A DNA stretch of 64,000 bases from contig CAWHMD010000010.1 of NCBI GenBank assembly GCA_963830385.1, positions 124,001 through 188,000 on the forward strand. Direction: 5' to 3'. Positions 16,929 to 25,229 of this stretch are shown in pieces (the stretch's first letter is position 1; the number at the start of each line of letters is the position of its first letter). Position numbers and translations under genes: made by a program. Under the pieces are notes generated by a model. It saw nothing but the letters and a program-made list of their open reading frames with translations. It was not told the DNA's origin and did not search any database. Source of the DNA: Bog-532 sp963830385. Lineage in GTDB: Bacteria; Actinomycetota; Actinomycetes; Streptosporangiales; Streptosporangiaceae.

Positions 16929-18541
16929 TGATCCATACCAACACGCGCACGACACGGGCCGAACGGCTGGCCATGCCGCTCGCTCGTGAGGTCGTCAAGG
17001 ACCTGGCCGTCGAGCACGGCGCCTGCATCCGCCCAGTGCAGCTGCGCCGGACCAATCTCGACACCGGTGCTGTCGAGCAGGTGCTCGTTCCCTGCGGGCA
17101 CACCCTCGCCTCGGTGTGCCCGGCCTGCGCTCAGCGGGCCAAGACGCTGCGGGCGGCCCAATGCCGGGAGGGTTGGCACCTGGAAGCCGAGCCGGTCTTC
17201 GACCCGGACCCGGCTACCGAGGATCAGAAGTGGTGGGTGGAGAAGCGCGCCGAAACTCAAGCCATGCGCGACCAGGCCGACCCGGACGGACAAGACGTCG
17301 AAGATCTGGACGCGCTGAACGGCGAGCTGGACGAGGAGATCACCGCGGCGGGCATACGCGGGAATGTCCTCCCGGCCCGGCCGCAACGGCGGCACCGCAC
17401 TACCCGGCGACGCCAGGACGCAGCAGCCTTGCCACGCCGGACGATCGACGCCAGGACCATTGGCAAGACCTACGCAACTCCGGACGGCAAGATGTTCCGG
17501 CCGTCGATGTTCCTCACCCTGACCTGCCCCAGCTACGGCCGGGTCCGCGAGGACGGCACACCGGCCGACCCGGCCAGCTACGACTACCAGCAGGCGGCGC
17601 GGGACGCGCTACATTTCGCGGCGATGTTCGATCGGTTCATCCAGAACCTGCGCCGCTTCCTCGGCTACGACGTTCAGTACTTCGCCGCGATCGAACCGCA
17701 GCGGCGCCTGGCTCCTCACATTCACCTGGCCATGCGCGGCACGGTGTCCCGGGCCGAGGTGCGTCGCGTGCTGGCCGCCACCTACCACCAGGTGTGGTGG
17801 CCCGACACCTCCGTCGTCCGCTTCGACGGCGACCAGCTCCCCGTCTGGGACGAGGACACCGCCACCTACCTCGACCCCGCCACCGGCGAAGTCCTGCCCG
17901 CCTGGGACGACGCCCTCGACGCCATCGGCGATCAGGACGAACCGTTGCACGTGGCCCGGTTCGGGGACCGGTTCGACGCCCAAGGCGTCCTCGCTGGGTC
18001 CAAGGACGCGGCCCGCTGCATCGGCTACCTGACCAAGTACCTCACCAAACACGTCGCCGACTGCCACCAGGCCACCAGTGATGCCCAGCGGGCTCATGTC
18101 GAGCAACTGGCCCAAGTGCTGCGGTACGAACCATGCTCGCCGCGCTGCGCCAACTGGCTGCGGTACGGCGTCCAGCCCAAGAACGTCCGGCCCGGTCTCG
18201 TCCCCGGCGCCTGCAAAGGCAAAGCCCACCGCCGCGACCACCTGGGTTACGCCGGTCGCCGCGTCCTGGTGTCCCGCAAGTGGCCCGGCAAGACCCTGGC
18301 CGACCACCGCGCCGACCGCAAAACCTGGCTCCTGGAAACCCTCGGCCAGCTTGCCACCGATCCGGCTCGCTACTCCTGGGAGCCGGTCACCCCCGGCGAC
18401 CCCGACCACATGGAACACGCCCGGCGCCTCCTGCATGCCGTCGCCGACCGCCAACGCTGGCAAGCCTCGCTCGCTGAGGCGAGACGCCGAGCCGCCCTCC
18501 CGCCCAGCCCCGATCTTTCGGCAACCGGGAGGGCGGCATGA
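16928..18541 (+). CDS. repSA: RepSA-type replication initiator
   Basis: About 537 residues. Rolling-circle (HUH) initiator: the metal-binding His pair is in RLAPHIHLAM (about 260) and the putative catalytic Tyr in YLTKYLTK (about 367). An N-terminal Cys cluster (CGHTLASVCPACAQR...QC) may bind zinc. ATG 16928 is coupled to the preceding gene by TGATG; TTG 16925 would be an alternative. The length fits the AICE RepSA family. Frame intact, so autonomous replication of the excised form is possible. Stop overlaps xis by 4 bp. Confidence 0.9.
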   Translation: MIHTNTRTTRAERLAMPLAREVVKDLAVEHGACIRPVQLRRTNLDTGAVEQVLVPCGHTLASVCPACAQRAKTLRAAQCREGWHLEAEPVFDPDPATEDQKWWVEKRAETQAMRDQADPDGQDVEDLDALNGELDEEITAAGIRGNVLPARPQRRHRTTRRRQDAAALPRRTIDARTIGKTYATPDGKMFRPSMFLTLTCPSYGRVREDGTPADPASYDYQQAARDALHFAAMFDRFIQNLRRFLGYDVQYFAAIEPQRRLAPHIHLAMRGTVSRAEVRRVLAATYHQVWWPDTSVVRFDGDQLPVWDEDTATYLDPATGEVLPAWDDALDAIGDQDEPLHVARFGDRFDAQGVLAGSKDAARCIGYLTKYLTKHVADCHQATSDAQRAHVEQLAQVLRYEPCSPRCANWLRYGVQPKNVRPGLVPGACKGKAHRRDHLGYAGRRVLVSRKWPGKTLADHRADRKTWLLETLGQLATDPARYSWEPVTPGDPDHMEHARRLLHAVADRQRWQASLAEARRRAALPPSPDLSATGRAA

Positions 18542-18771
18542 CCACTAGCACTGGATCGGGGCGGCTGCTCACCGTCGAGGCGGCGGCCGAACACCTGAGC
18601 ACGTCCGTCCGGTTCATCCGACGGCTGATCGCCGAGCGGCGGATCGAGTTCGTCCGGGTCGGCCGTCACGTGCGGATCAGCGAGGCCGCACTAGCTGAGT
18701 TCATCGACGCGGGCCGGATTGAGCCGTTGACGGCGGCCAACCTCCGGCACGGCAGGAAAGGGGTTGCGTGA
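18538..18771 (+). CDS. xis: Excisionase (Xis), HTH_17/MerR-like
   Basis: 77 residues: LLTVEAAAEHLSTSVRFIRRLIAERRIEFVRVGRHVRIS is a typical helix-turn-helix plus wing of AICE excisionases, which bend att DNA with the integrase. Starts in the last bases of repSA (ATGA) and ends overlapping int (TGATG), so rep-xis-int is one coupled unit. Confidence 0.88.
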   Translation: MTTSTGSGRLLTVEAAAEHLSTSVRFIRRLIAERRIEFVRVGRHVRISEAALAEFIDAGRIEPLTAANLRHGRKGVA

Positions 18772-20069
18772 TGGCGAAGGGAAACAAGGCGGGACACCGG
18801 CGTTTCGGCAACATCCGGAAGCTGCCGTCAGGCCGCTACCAGGCCAGCTACCTCGGGCCGGATGGGCAGCGCCGGAACGCTCCCGAGACCTACGGGAGGA
18901 AGAACGACGCGGACCGGGCGCTGTCCATCATCGAAGGCCAAATGATGCGCGGTGAGTGGACCGACCCTGAGGGCGGCAAGGTCAAGCTGGCTGACTATGC
19001 GGAGAGCTGGATCACCGAACGTCCGGGACTTCGGCCCCGATCGGCCGACAACTATCGCTGGCTGCTCCGGAAATACATCGCGCCGCACCTTGGCGCCGTG
19101 CCGGTGGGCAAGCTCTCGACTCCGCTCATTCGGCAGTGGCGCGCAACCCTGATCGGCAACGGCGCGTCCGCGTCCACGGCGGCGAAGGCGTACCGGCTCC
19201 TGCGGGCGGTGCTGATGACCGCGGCCGAGGACGACAAGATCATTCCCCGCAACCCGTGCCGGATCAAGGGCGCGGGTGACGAGAAGGCCGCCGAGCGTCC
19301 GGTCCTCACGGTGGCCCAGGCCTTCGCGCTGGCTGAGCGCATTGGCCGTCGGCCGGTCGGTAACATCCGGCACCGGCCCCCGGGCGGCTACCAGCTCCGG
19401 TTTGCCAAAGACGGCGAAATGCACGCCTCACCGGAGGTATTCGACACGAGGACCGCGGCCGAGTGGGCGCTGTGGAAGCTGGCCGCCGAGGGCCGGGCCG
19501 ACTTCCGCCATGATCGCCGGTTCTCCGCGTTCGTGCTGGTGGCCACCTTCGCCAGCCTCCGCTGGGGTGAAGCCATCGCACTGCGGCGCTGTGACCTCGA
19601 CCTCGAAGCGGGCAGCGTGCGGGTGCGGGCCGCCTACGTCGAACGCTCCACGGGAGAGATCCTGCTCGGGCCGCCGAAGTCCAGGGCTGGACGCCGCATC
19701 GTCGGCATCCCGGCCGCGATCATCCCCGAGCTGCGCGACCATCTGGCCGTCTTCGTCCAGGCCGAGCCGGACGCGCTGGTCTTCCCAGGCCCCAAGGGCG
19801 GCCCTATGCGACGCAGCAACTTCAACAAGCTGACGGGCTGGCCGCACGCGGTGCGCTCGATCGGGGCCGAGGGGCTGCATGTCCACGACCTGCGGCACAC
19901 GGGCAACACGTTCGCCGCCTCCAGCGGGGCCGGGCTCCGGGACCTCATGGTGCGGATGGGCCATGACAGCGAGCGGGCGGCACTTATCTACCAGCACGAG
20001 GCCCGCGGCGCAGACCACCGAATCACCGGGGCCATCGATGCTCAGATCGACGCTGAGCGCCGTGCCTAG
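18771..20069 (+). CDS. int: Tyrosine integrase with a second AP2-like DNA-binding insert
   Basis: About 432 residues. An N-terminal AP2-like arm-binding domain (GNIRKLPSGRYQASY, about 13-55), SAM-like core-binding domain (about 70-170) and a catalytic domain with Arg in SLRWGEAIAL, HDLRH, and the nucleophile Tyr in YQHEA. Unusually, the catalytic domain is split by a second AP2-like segment (about 193-240: VGNIRHRPPGGYQLRFAKDG...EVFDTRTAAEWALWKL) that parallels the N-terminal one. ATG 18771 has AGGAAAGGGG 8 bp upstream; GTG 18768 is possible. Catalyses insertion at tRNA-Gly(CCC). Int lies about 1.9 kb from the tRNA end instead of adjacent, because extra DNA (small genes and mnmA relic) sits between. 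Confidence 0.93.
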   Translation: MAKGNKAGHRRFGNIRKLPSGRYQASYLGPDGQRRNAPETYGRKNDADRALSIIEGQMMRGEWTDPEGGKVKLADYAESWITERPGLRPRSADNYRWLLRKYIAPHLGAVPVGKLSTPLIRQWRATLIGNGASASTAAKAYRLLRAVLMTAAEDDKIIPRNPCRIKGAGDEKAAERPVLTVAQAFALAERIGRRPVGNIRHRPPGGYQLRFAKDGEMHASPEVFDTRTAAEWALWKLAAEGRADFRHDRRFSAFVLVATFASLRWGEAIALRRCDLDLEAGSVRVRAAYVERSTGEILLGPPKSRAGRRIVGIPAAIIPELRDHLAVFVQAEPDALVFPGPKGGPMRRSNFNKLTGWPHAVRSIGAEGLHVHDLRHTGNTFAASSGAGLRDLMVRMGHDSERAALIYQHEARGADHRITGAIDAQIDAERRA

Positions 20070-20076
20070 ACAACTT

Positions 20077-20104
20077 ACCTACGCGCGCGCGTGCGCGCGT
20101 AGGT
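20077..20104. terminator. Perfect 12-bp stem hairpin after int
   Basis: ACCTACGCGCGC, four-base loop, GCGCGCGTAGGT: a perfect stem starting 8 bp after the int stop. No U tract, but strong enough to act as a terminator for the rep-xis-int unit. Confidence 0.6.
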
Positions 20105-20216
20105 ACCATAAGAACGAAGTTCTCGCAAGTACCATCAACTTACTGTAGGTCCAACCAGGGTCCGTGCCGACAGTGACCCTAATTAATGCGCGTGCGCGCG
20201 TTATACCGCAGGGCGG

Positions 20217-20480
20217 TCATACCAACAAGTGGACTCGATCATAAGTTATGGAATAGATAATTTCAGTATCCTGACTCGCGCCCCATCCTTTGTTTGGTAC
20301 GTTTATAGGTTCGAGAGTCGCACGACCTTCATTGTCACGGTCAAGACACGTTTTAATAAAGTTAAGCGAAACGACCACATTCACCGCTTCGTTGTGGTAA
20401 GTGCCTGATTCCCCTGGCAAGGTCTTGCGTGCATCCTCGCCGTATGTGGTATACCTCAGATCGCGAGCCTCTGAAAGCAA
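20217..20480 (-). CDS. Hypothetical protein, low-confidence
   Basis: An 87-codon open frame on AT-richer DNA, needing a TTG start at 20480. The amino-acid make-up is reasonable (NEAVNVVVSLNFIKTCLDRD) but no family was recognised and no clear RBS is present. Could be a fragment of a cargo gene. Confidence 0.35.
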   Translation of the reverse strand: MLSEARDLRYTTYGEDARKTLPGESGTYHNEAVNVVVSLNFIKTCLDRDNEGRATLEPINVPNKGWGASQDTEIIYSITYDRVHLLV

Positions 20481-20680
20481 CGTAGAGCGACCGAGCGTTG
20501 AGGATGAGAACCATCCAACGTGGAGCGCCCTTCGGCCCCCAGACGACGCCTGGGAGCCGTTTAGAGGTTATTTAGCGGAAACCGGCGAAGTGCAGAGCCG
20601 TTGGAGGCTGAGGAAACCATGAGAAAAATTAGCAAAACTAGACTAAACGGACATTTCTCACCCAGAGAGGGTGAGGCGGA

Positions 20681-20980
20681 ATGTCAGACACTGACAACGA
20701 TCTAGGAGGCTGGCAAATTGAAGCTATGCGAGCCACCTGGGACGACACGAAAGGCTGGAGCGTTGAGGCAGTCCGGCTGGTTCGGAATGACGCTCAGGAT
20801 TGGCGCACAAAAGCAGTGCAGGCGGTCTGGAAGGCCCTAGGAAGCTCAAGCCAGACCGCCTGCCTCGCTGCACTGCTGCTAACGGTTACGCTCGCAGCGG
20901 TGGCGATGACCTGGGCAAATCATGAGCTCAGCGCAGCTGATACTCATGTCCAAGTCACCGTCACTGTAACAAACTGCTAG
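20681..20980 (+). CDS. Small single-pass membrane protein
   Basis: 99 residues with an N-terminal repeat of Trp-containing helices (WQIEAMRATWDDTKGWSVEAVRL, then WRTKAVQAVW) and one TM helix (about 60-78, CLAALLLTVTLAAVAMTW). GGTGAGGCGG precedes the ATG. AICE cargo; no function recognised. Confidence 0.6.
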   Translation: MSDTDNDLGGWQIEAMRATWDDTKGWSVEAVRLVRNDAQDWRTKAVQAVWKALGSSSQTACLAALLLTVTLAAVAMTWANHELSAADTHVQVTVTVTNC

Positions 20981-21164
20981 GCATCTATGCAGCCAGACCC
21001 GTCTGAGTGGCGATGGCGTACTGCTGCTCAGGCGGGCCCTGGTCTGTATGGAGCGCCAGTTCCGGCGACGGCCGCTGCACTAGCCATAAATCTGTGAGTA
21101 TGACGCCCAATAGCAACCGACAAAGCAGGGCACTACTGCGCGCCGACCGTAAACAGGAATAGCC

Positions 21165-21865
21165 GCCTGGGTAGTGATGGTGGCGCTGCCCAGGACGGTA
21201 TCGGCGTCGTAGAGGACCGCAGGCTGGCCGGCGGCGACGCCCCTGGTCGGCTCGGTCAGGGTATGTGCAGGCCGTCGCCGTCCAGGTGGCCACGAAGGCG
21301 TATATGGCGCCATGGGTATGGAGCTGGACGGCAGCGTGCGGGTGTTGCCGTCGGCGATGAAGCAGATGTCGTGGGAGTCCGGCTTGTCCGCGACGGCCAG
21401 GCCACGCTGGCGGGCTTCCTCGCGGACCTGGGTCTTGGTGGTGTCGCCCAGGGGGAACATGGCATGGGCCATCTGGTCGCGGGTCAGGACGGCCAGCACG
21501 TAGGACTGGTCCTTGCCGCATCGACGCTGCGGACGAGCTTGCCGTTCTCGATGCGGGCGTGGTGGCCGGTGCACACCGCGTCGAAGCCTAGGGCCATGGC
21601 CCGGTCCAGGACCGCAGCGAACTTGATCTTCTCGTTGCAGCGGACGCACGGGTTGGGGGTGCGCCCGCCGCGTAATCGGCTACGAAGTCCTCGACCACGT
21701 CGTGGTGGAACCGCTCGGCCATATCCTAGACGTAGAAGGGGATGCCCAGCACGTCGGCGGCGCGGCGGGCGGTACGAGCGTCTTCCAGCGTGCAGCAGCC
21801 GCGGGCGCCGGTGCGGTACGAGCCGGGGTTGGCCGACAGCGCGAGATGGACCGCGACCGCACCCC
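21165..21865 (-). pseudogene. mnmA: Degraded mnmA (tRNA 2-thiouridylase) fragment
   Basis: Minus-strand remnant of MnmA, the enzyme that thiolates U34 of tRNAs. Recognisable pieces in order: VHLALSANPGSYRTGARGCC, DVLGIPFYV, DMAERFHHDVVEDFVADY, TPNPCVRCNEKIKFAAVLD, CTGHHARIENGKLV, KDQSYVLAVL, DSHDICFIADGNT and LYDADTVLGSATIT. Damage: the N-terminal ATP-binding SGGVDS part is missing; TGG after FYV is now TAG (21726-21728); at least two frameshifts; and an internal deletion before the C-terminal barrel. It sits inside the AICE next to the right arm site, so it was probably captured by the element. Clearly non-functional. Confidence 0.85.
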
Positions 21866-21884
21866 TGCGCAGTTGGGGCGCAGT

Positions 21885-21903
21885 AATTGCACGCCAATTG
21901 CAC
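21885..21903 (+). promoter_or_regulatory. Putative integrase arm-type binding site, right end
   Basis: AATTGCACGCCAATTGCAC: two TTGCAC direct copies 11 bp apart, matching the left-end site at 4448-4466 in sequence and orientation. It lies 71 bp inside the tRNA-proximal att core. Confidence 0.55.
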
Positions 21904-21974
21904 GACGCGCTGGAGGTTCTCATGGAGTGAGGAGGCCCAGGTCTGGACTAACGTCCTAGCCTGGGCCTTTACGC

Positions 21975-22018
21975 TGGAGCGGGTGACGGGAATCGAACCC
22001 GCACTGTCAGCTTGGGAA
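21975..22018. repeat. tRNA-proximal attachment site (att core)
   Basis: 44 bp identical to 4318-4361, covering the tRNA-Gly 3' part from anticodon loop to CCA. Integration leaves the tRNA gene intact at this end. Confidence 0.93.
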
Positions 22019-22048
22019 GCTGATGTTCTGCCATTGAACTACACCCGC
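21975..22048 (-). tRNA. tRNA-Gly (anticodon CCC)
   Basis: Cloverleaf on the minus strand: acceptor GCGGGTG/CACCCGC, D arm GTTC...GAAC, anticodon stem TCAGC/GCTGA with loop TTCCCAA (anticodon CCC), T arm CGGGT TCGATTC CCGT, discriminator T and an encoded CCA. The intact copy serves as AICE integration site. Confidence 0.95.
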
Positions 22049-22114
22049 GGACGATGCACGGCGAGCCGTGCGGTGTTCGCCCCGACATAGTACCGGACCC
22101 GGTAGGTTGCGAGC

Positions 22115-22690
22115 GTGCTGCTCTCCGATCGTGACATCAGGAAAGAGATCGACTCCGGGCGGGTGAAGCTCGAACCGTACGCGCCCGAGCTGATCCAGCC
22201 TTCGAGCATCGACGTGCGCATGGACCGGTACTTCCGGGTCTTTGAGAATCACCGGTACCCGCACATCGACCCGGCCGTGGAGCAGCCCGAGCTGACCCGC
22301 CTGATTGAAACCGCCGGTGACGACCCGTTCGTGCTGCACCCGGGCGAGTTCGTCCTGGCCTCCACCTACGAGGTCGTGACCCTCCCCGACGACGTCGCCG
22401 GGCGGCTGGAAGGCAAGAGTTCGCTGGGGCGCCTGGGCCTGCTGACGCATTCGACCGCGGGTTGGATCGACCCCGGCTTCTCCGGGCACGTGACGCTGGA
22501 GCTGTCGAACGTGGCCACGTTGCCCATCAAGCTGTGGCCAGGCATGAAGATCGGCCAGCTCTGCCTGTTCCGGACCAGTTCGCCGGCCGAGCACCCGTAC
22601 GGATCGGCCGTCTACGGCTCCCGCTACCAGGACCAGCGCGGCCCGACGCCAAGCCGGTCATACAAAAACTTTTACCGCACCCAGGTCTAG
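22115..22690 (+). CDS. dcd: dCTP deaminase
   Basis: 191 residues, the usual size. Deaminates dCTP to dUTP (actinobacterial members may also yield dUMP) for thymidylate synthesis. Seen: N-terminus LLSDRDIRKEIDSGRVKLEP, QPSSIDVRMD, the signature GKSSLGRLGLLTHSTAGWID, and a C-terminal TPSRSYKNF lid. GTG start at 22115. Divergent from tRNA-Gly and just outside the AICE. Confidence 0.95.
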   Translation: MLLSDRDIRKEIDSGRVKLEPYAPELIQPSSIDVRMDRYFRVFENHRYPHIDPAVEQPELTRLIETAGDDPFVLHPGEFVLASTYEVVTLPDDVAGRLEGKSSLGRLGLLTHSTAGWIDPGFSGHVTLELSNVATLPIKLWPGMKIGQLCLFRTSSPAEHPYGSAVYGSRYQDQRGPTPSRSYKNFYRTQV

Positions 22691-23063
22691 ACCTAGCAAA
22701 TATTGCCCGGAGTTACCGTCCGTCCGGTAAGACTCAGCCGATGACCGCATCCTGAAACTCGGCAGCTTACCGCCCTTTGGCATGCGACTGGAATGTGGGC
22801 ACGGGCTTCAGATTCATAACGGACAATTCGACCAGGTCGAGTTTCACATCAAACTCACACCGGGCCATCATGAGCCCTAATGTTAGGGCGAATCACCCTT
22901 TATCCCTGTGGTCGCCCGACCCCACTTAACAGTTTGCATTTCCTTCGCCACGGGAAGTGACGATACGGGGGAGCAAAACGCTGTCTCAGGAGTAAGGGGT
23001 TCAGGTGCGAGCCTTCCTGGAGCGCACCATCTCCGGCGACGCTGACAAACGTAGGGGCATTTG
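22691..23063. other. Intergenic region without recognised gene
   Basis: About 370 bp between dcd and the DUF397 gene. No RNA gene, convincing hairpin or conserved frame was seen; it presumably holds the dcd terminator and the promoter of the next gene. Confidence 0.5.
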
Positions 23064-23270
23064 GTGAAGAGTGCTGAGTCCGAGGCTTCCGGTTCGAATT
23101 GGCGCAAAAGTAGCAGAAGCGTCGGGAACGGGGCATGCGTAGAAGTAGCCACGCAGGCGGGTGCCGTGGGCGTCCGCGACTCCGTGATCGGGGACACTAG
23201 TCCGGTCCTGTCCTACGCACCTCAAGCGTGGGCTGCATTCATCGGGGACATCAGGGACCAGCAACGCTGA
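23064..23270 (+). CDS. DUF397-family protein
   Basis: 68 residues from GTG 23064. Typical DUF397 signature SNWRKSSRSVGNGACVEVA followed by VRDS and a C-terminal AWAAFIGDI. In actinomycetes these small proteins pair with XRE/DUF5753 regulators (BldB/WhiJ-like systems); one lies convergently just downstream. Confidence 0.88.
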   Translation: MKSAESEASGSNWRKSSRSVGNGACVEVATQAGAVGVRDSVIGDTSPVLSYAPQAWAAFIGDIRDQQR

Positions 23271-23345
23271 CGTTTGCGTCACTTTGCTTCGAAGATGGGG
23301 CCGGGCGGGCGTCGATGGTGAGCGCTCGCCCGGATGGCTGCGGGC

Positions 23346-24263
23346 TCAAACACCAATCTCACGGAACGCCACATGCGATTCATTGGTAGCAATGGCCGGT
23401 GCTTGGCGCATTAAACTACGTCTGCCATACTCATCAGCCATCTTCCCGACAAGAGTTAGCGACTCCGGCACTCCAAGCGCTATATCTGACAGTCGCTTAA
23501 ATACTTGATCATATCGATTCAGGTCTCGGGCATGGTCGACAAAAAGGTGCCCAACCAATCCTTCCACATAAACTACGCCGGGCGCATCGCTGTCGAATTC
23601 CAGAATCGTGAAAATACTATCCAAGGCTGGATGAGCGCCGACTTCGTATGGAATTATCTGAAGGCTAACTGATTGGTACCTGGCCACCGCCAGAACTCGT
23701 TCCAGTTGCCTTTGCATGACCAGGGCACCGCCCACGGGCCGATGCAGGACGGCTTCGTCCATAATTGCATGGAGGACCGGAGGGTGCTCGGACGTAAGTA
23801 TGCGCTGGCGGGTCGTACGGGTGTCGACCCATTGATCTATGACTTCCAGATCCTGTTTGGGAATGGAGGCTTCATGTAGCGCATGGGCGTATTCCGAAGT
23901 CTGGAAGAGCCCGGGCACAACGGCTGAGTCGTAGAGCCTGATCGATACCGCATTCTGCTCCAAGCCGACGTAGTCGGAGTACGGCAGATCGTACGACTGC
24001 CACCAGCCCTGCTCTTTGCCCTCCCGAGCCAAGGTCATGAGCCGGTCTCTTTCACGAGCGGTTTCTACGCCGTAGAGATCACAGAGGTCGCGGACGTCGC
24101 GGAGGGTGGCGCCACGCTGGCCGGTTTCGATGCGGCTGACTTTGCTGGGGGAGCAGAGAAGGTGATCGGTGACGTCCTTAACGGAGAAGCCCTTCTCTTC
24201 TCGAAGTTTGCGCAGCAGCGCACCGAGCTCACGCCTCCGGACGGTGGGGCTTCCCTCGGCCAC
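23346..24263 (-). CDS. XRE-family regulator with DUF5753 domain
   Basis: 305 residues. N-terminal XRE helix-turn-helix (LGALLRKLREEKGFSVKDVTDHLLCSPSKVSRIETGQRG) and a C-terminal DUF5753 domain (YDSAVVPGLFQTSEYAHAL, VLHRPVGG, IIPYEVGAHPALDSIFTILEF). Pairs with the DUF397 gene at its 3' side, a WhiJ-like regulator/partner arrangement often linked to development or antibiotic control. Probably binds the palindromes upstream. Confidence 0.92.
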   Translation of the reverse strand: MAEGSPTVRRRELGALLRKLREEKGFSVKDVTDHLLCSPSKVSRIETGQRGATLRDVRDLCDLYGVETARERDRLMTLAREGKEQGWWQSYDLPYSDYVGLEQNAVSIRLYDSAVVPGLFQTSEYAHALHEASIPKQDLEVIDQWVDTRTTRQRILTSEHPPVLHAIMDEAVLHRPVGGALVMQRQLERVLAVARYQSVSLQIIPYEVGAHPALDSIFTILEFDSDAPGVVYVEGLVGHLFVDHARDLNRYDQVFKRLSDIALGVPESLTLVGKMADEYGRRSLMRQAPAIATNESHVAFREIGV

Positions 24264-24337
24264 TGGGGTCGCTTCCCTTCACGTGAGTCTCAGTGATTGA
24301 CACGTGTAATTGGTGGGTTGAAACCAGTCATTGGGAT

Positions 24338-24385
24338 GTGCCAGGCAGGTTGTGCCTCTGGCACTTGATTTTGGCACTTGCCAAA
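24338..24385. promoter_or_regulatory. Palindromic elements upstream of the XRE regulator
   Basis: Two inverted repeats in the otherwise gene-free 24264-24765 stretch: GTGCCAG...CTGGCAC (24338-24364, 13-bp spacer with its own GCA/TGC pairs) and the perfect 16-bp TTTGGCACTTGCCAAA (24370-24385), followed by a TTGCCAA half site. Shared GGCAC/TTGCC words suggest one regulator binds them, most simply the divergent XRE protein. Nothing coding was supported in the rest of this stretch. Confidence 0.5.
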
Positions 24386-24765
24386 GTCGTTTGCCAAGGG
24401 GACCATGCAATTAGCGCAGTGGATTTACTCCAAAGCGACCCGCCGACAATGGGGTCGTCGGTGACCCTCGGGGTCACTGCCTGATATTGCGGGCCATCGG
24501 GCCATCCGCGGTGAAGTCGGCCGCGACGTTAATCCCGGACCTTGCTACAGGGAGTAGGAGGCACTGCGATCCAGTGAACCAGACCCGGCCTTTACTGCTC
24601 TGCACGTCGGCGCGAGTTCGCCACGCGCACCGAAAACCAGCTTTGCCGCCGTTGTGCTCGGTTGGCTGCCACCACCGAACCCGGAAACGGCGTTGGGCGG
24701 ACGCTGCCACGTCCGCCCAACTGTCTGACACCCTCACTGCCCATGTACGAGCCAGAGGAGTCACT

Positions 24766-25224
24766 TTGTCCAAGGGTAGCGCTCTGCTGCCTATTGACAA
24801 CCCCCGCAAGGTTACCGAGGGTTACCAGACCGGCCCGATTCCCGTCACCACTGGGACTTTCGGTCACCACACGTCGATCCGGCTGGTCCGGCTCGCCTAC
24901 CAAGCGGCGAGGGCCGCGCTGATGGGCCTGCTCGGTGTGCGGGACCGGCCCACCGGGGTCGTGGAACTGATCGCCGGGCTCATCGCCGCGGCCGGCGACA
25001 TCGTTTTCCTGGCCAATGACGAGGAAGCCTACTGGCGCGGCTGGACCATCGAACGGCGGTACGCCGGGCTCAGCCGCCGCTACCGTAATCCGTTGTTTGA
25101 CACGCTGGCTGCCTGTCCGCACTGCCGCGGGCGGGGGATCACGCCGGATGAGTCCTCGTGCGTCAAGTGCTCGGGGACCGGCCGGGTCACGGTTGATCAG
25201 CCGCCGTTCCCGCACGATGGCTGA
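24766..25224 (+). CDS. Protein with C-terminal CxxCxGxG zinc motif
   Basis: About 152 residues if started at TTG 24766, which has AGAGGAG 5 bp upstream; the frame is open earlier but that sequence does not look coding. C-terminal CPHCRGRGITPDESSCVKCSGTG is a DnaJ-like zinc half pair, like the AICE gene at 10513. The N-terminal part has helices with a conserved look (RLVRLAYQAARAALMGLLG). It precedes a transfer-gene relic by 5 bp, which suggests both came from an older AICE or plasmid. Confidence 0.6.
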   Translation: MSKGSALLPIDNPRKVTEGYQTGPIPVTTGTFGHHTSIRLVRLAYQAARAALMGLLGVRDRPTGVVELIAGLIAAAGDIVFLANDEEAYWRGWTIERRYAGLSRRYRNPLFDTLAACPHCRGRGITPDESSCVKCSGTGRVTVDQPPFPHDG

Positions 25225-25229
25225 CCGCC

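Larger units (their letters stand above)
4362..22018. mobile_element. Actinomycete integrative and conjugative element (AICE) in tRNA-Gly(CCC)
   Basis: A 17.7-kb element bounded by identical 44-bp direct repeats, one being the 3' half of an intact tRNA-Gly gene (21975-22018) and the other an orphan copy at 4318-4361. Inside are all parts of an AICE: tyrosine integrase, Xis, RepSA-like initiator, Pra-like activator, KorSA-like GntR regulator and an FtsK/SpoIIIE-like transfer protein. Paired TTGCAC sites sit just inside each end. Cargo occupies 4.6-13.6 kb. The transfer gene is frameshifted, so conjugation may be lost even if excision and replication remain. The boundaries follow from the repeats; the crossover point within the core is not known. 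Confidence 0.9.

Noticed and set aside
20188..20205. Origin or oriT from GCGCGTGCGCGCG runs after int
   Set aside because: Simple alternating GC sequence only; no iterons, nick-site motif or clustered repeats.
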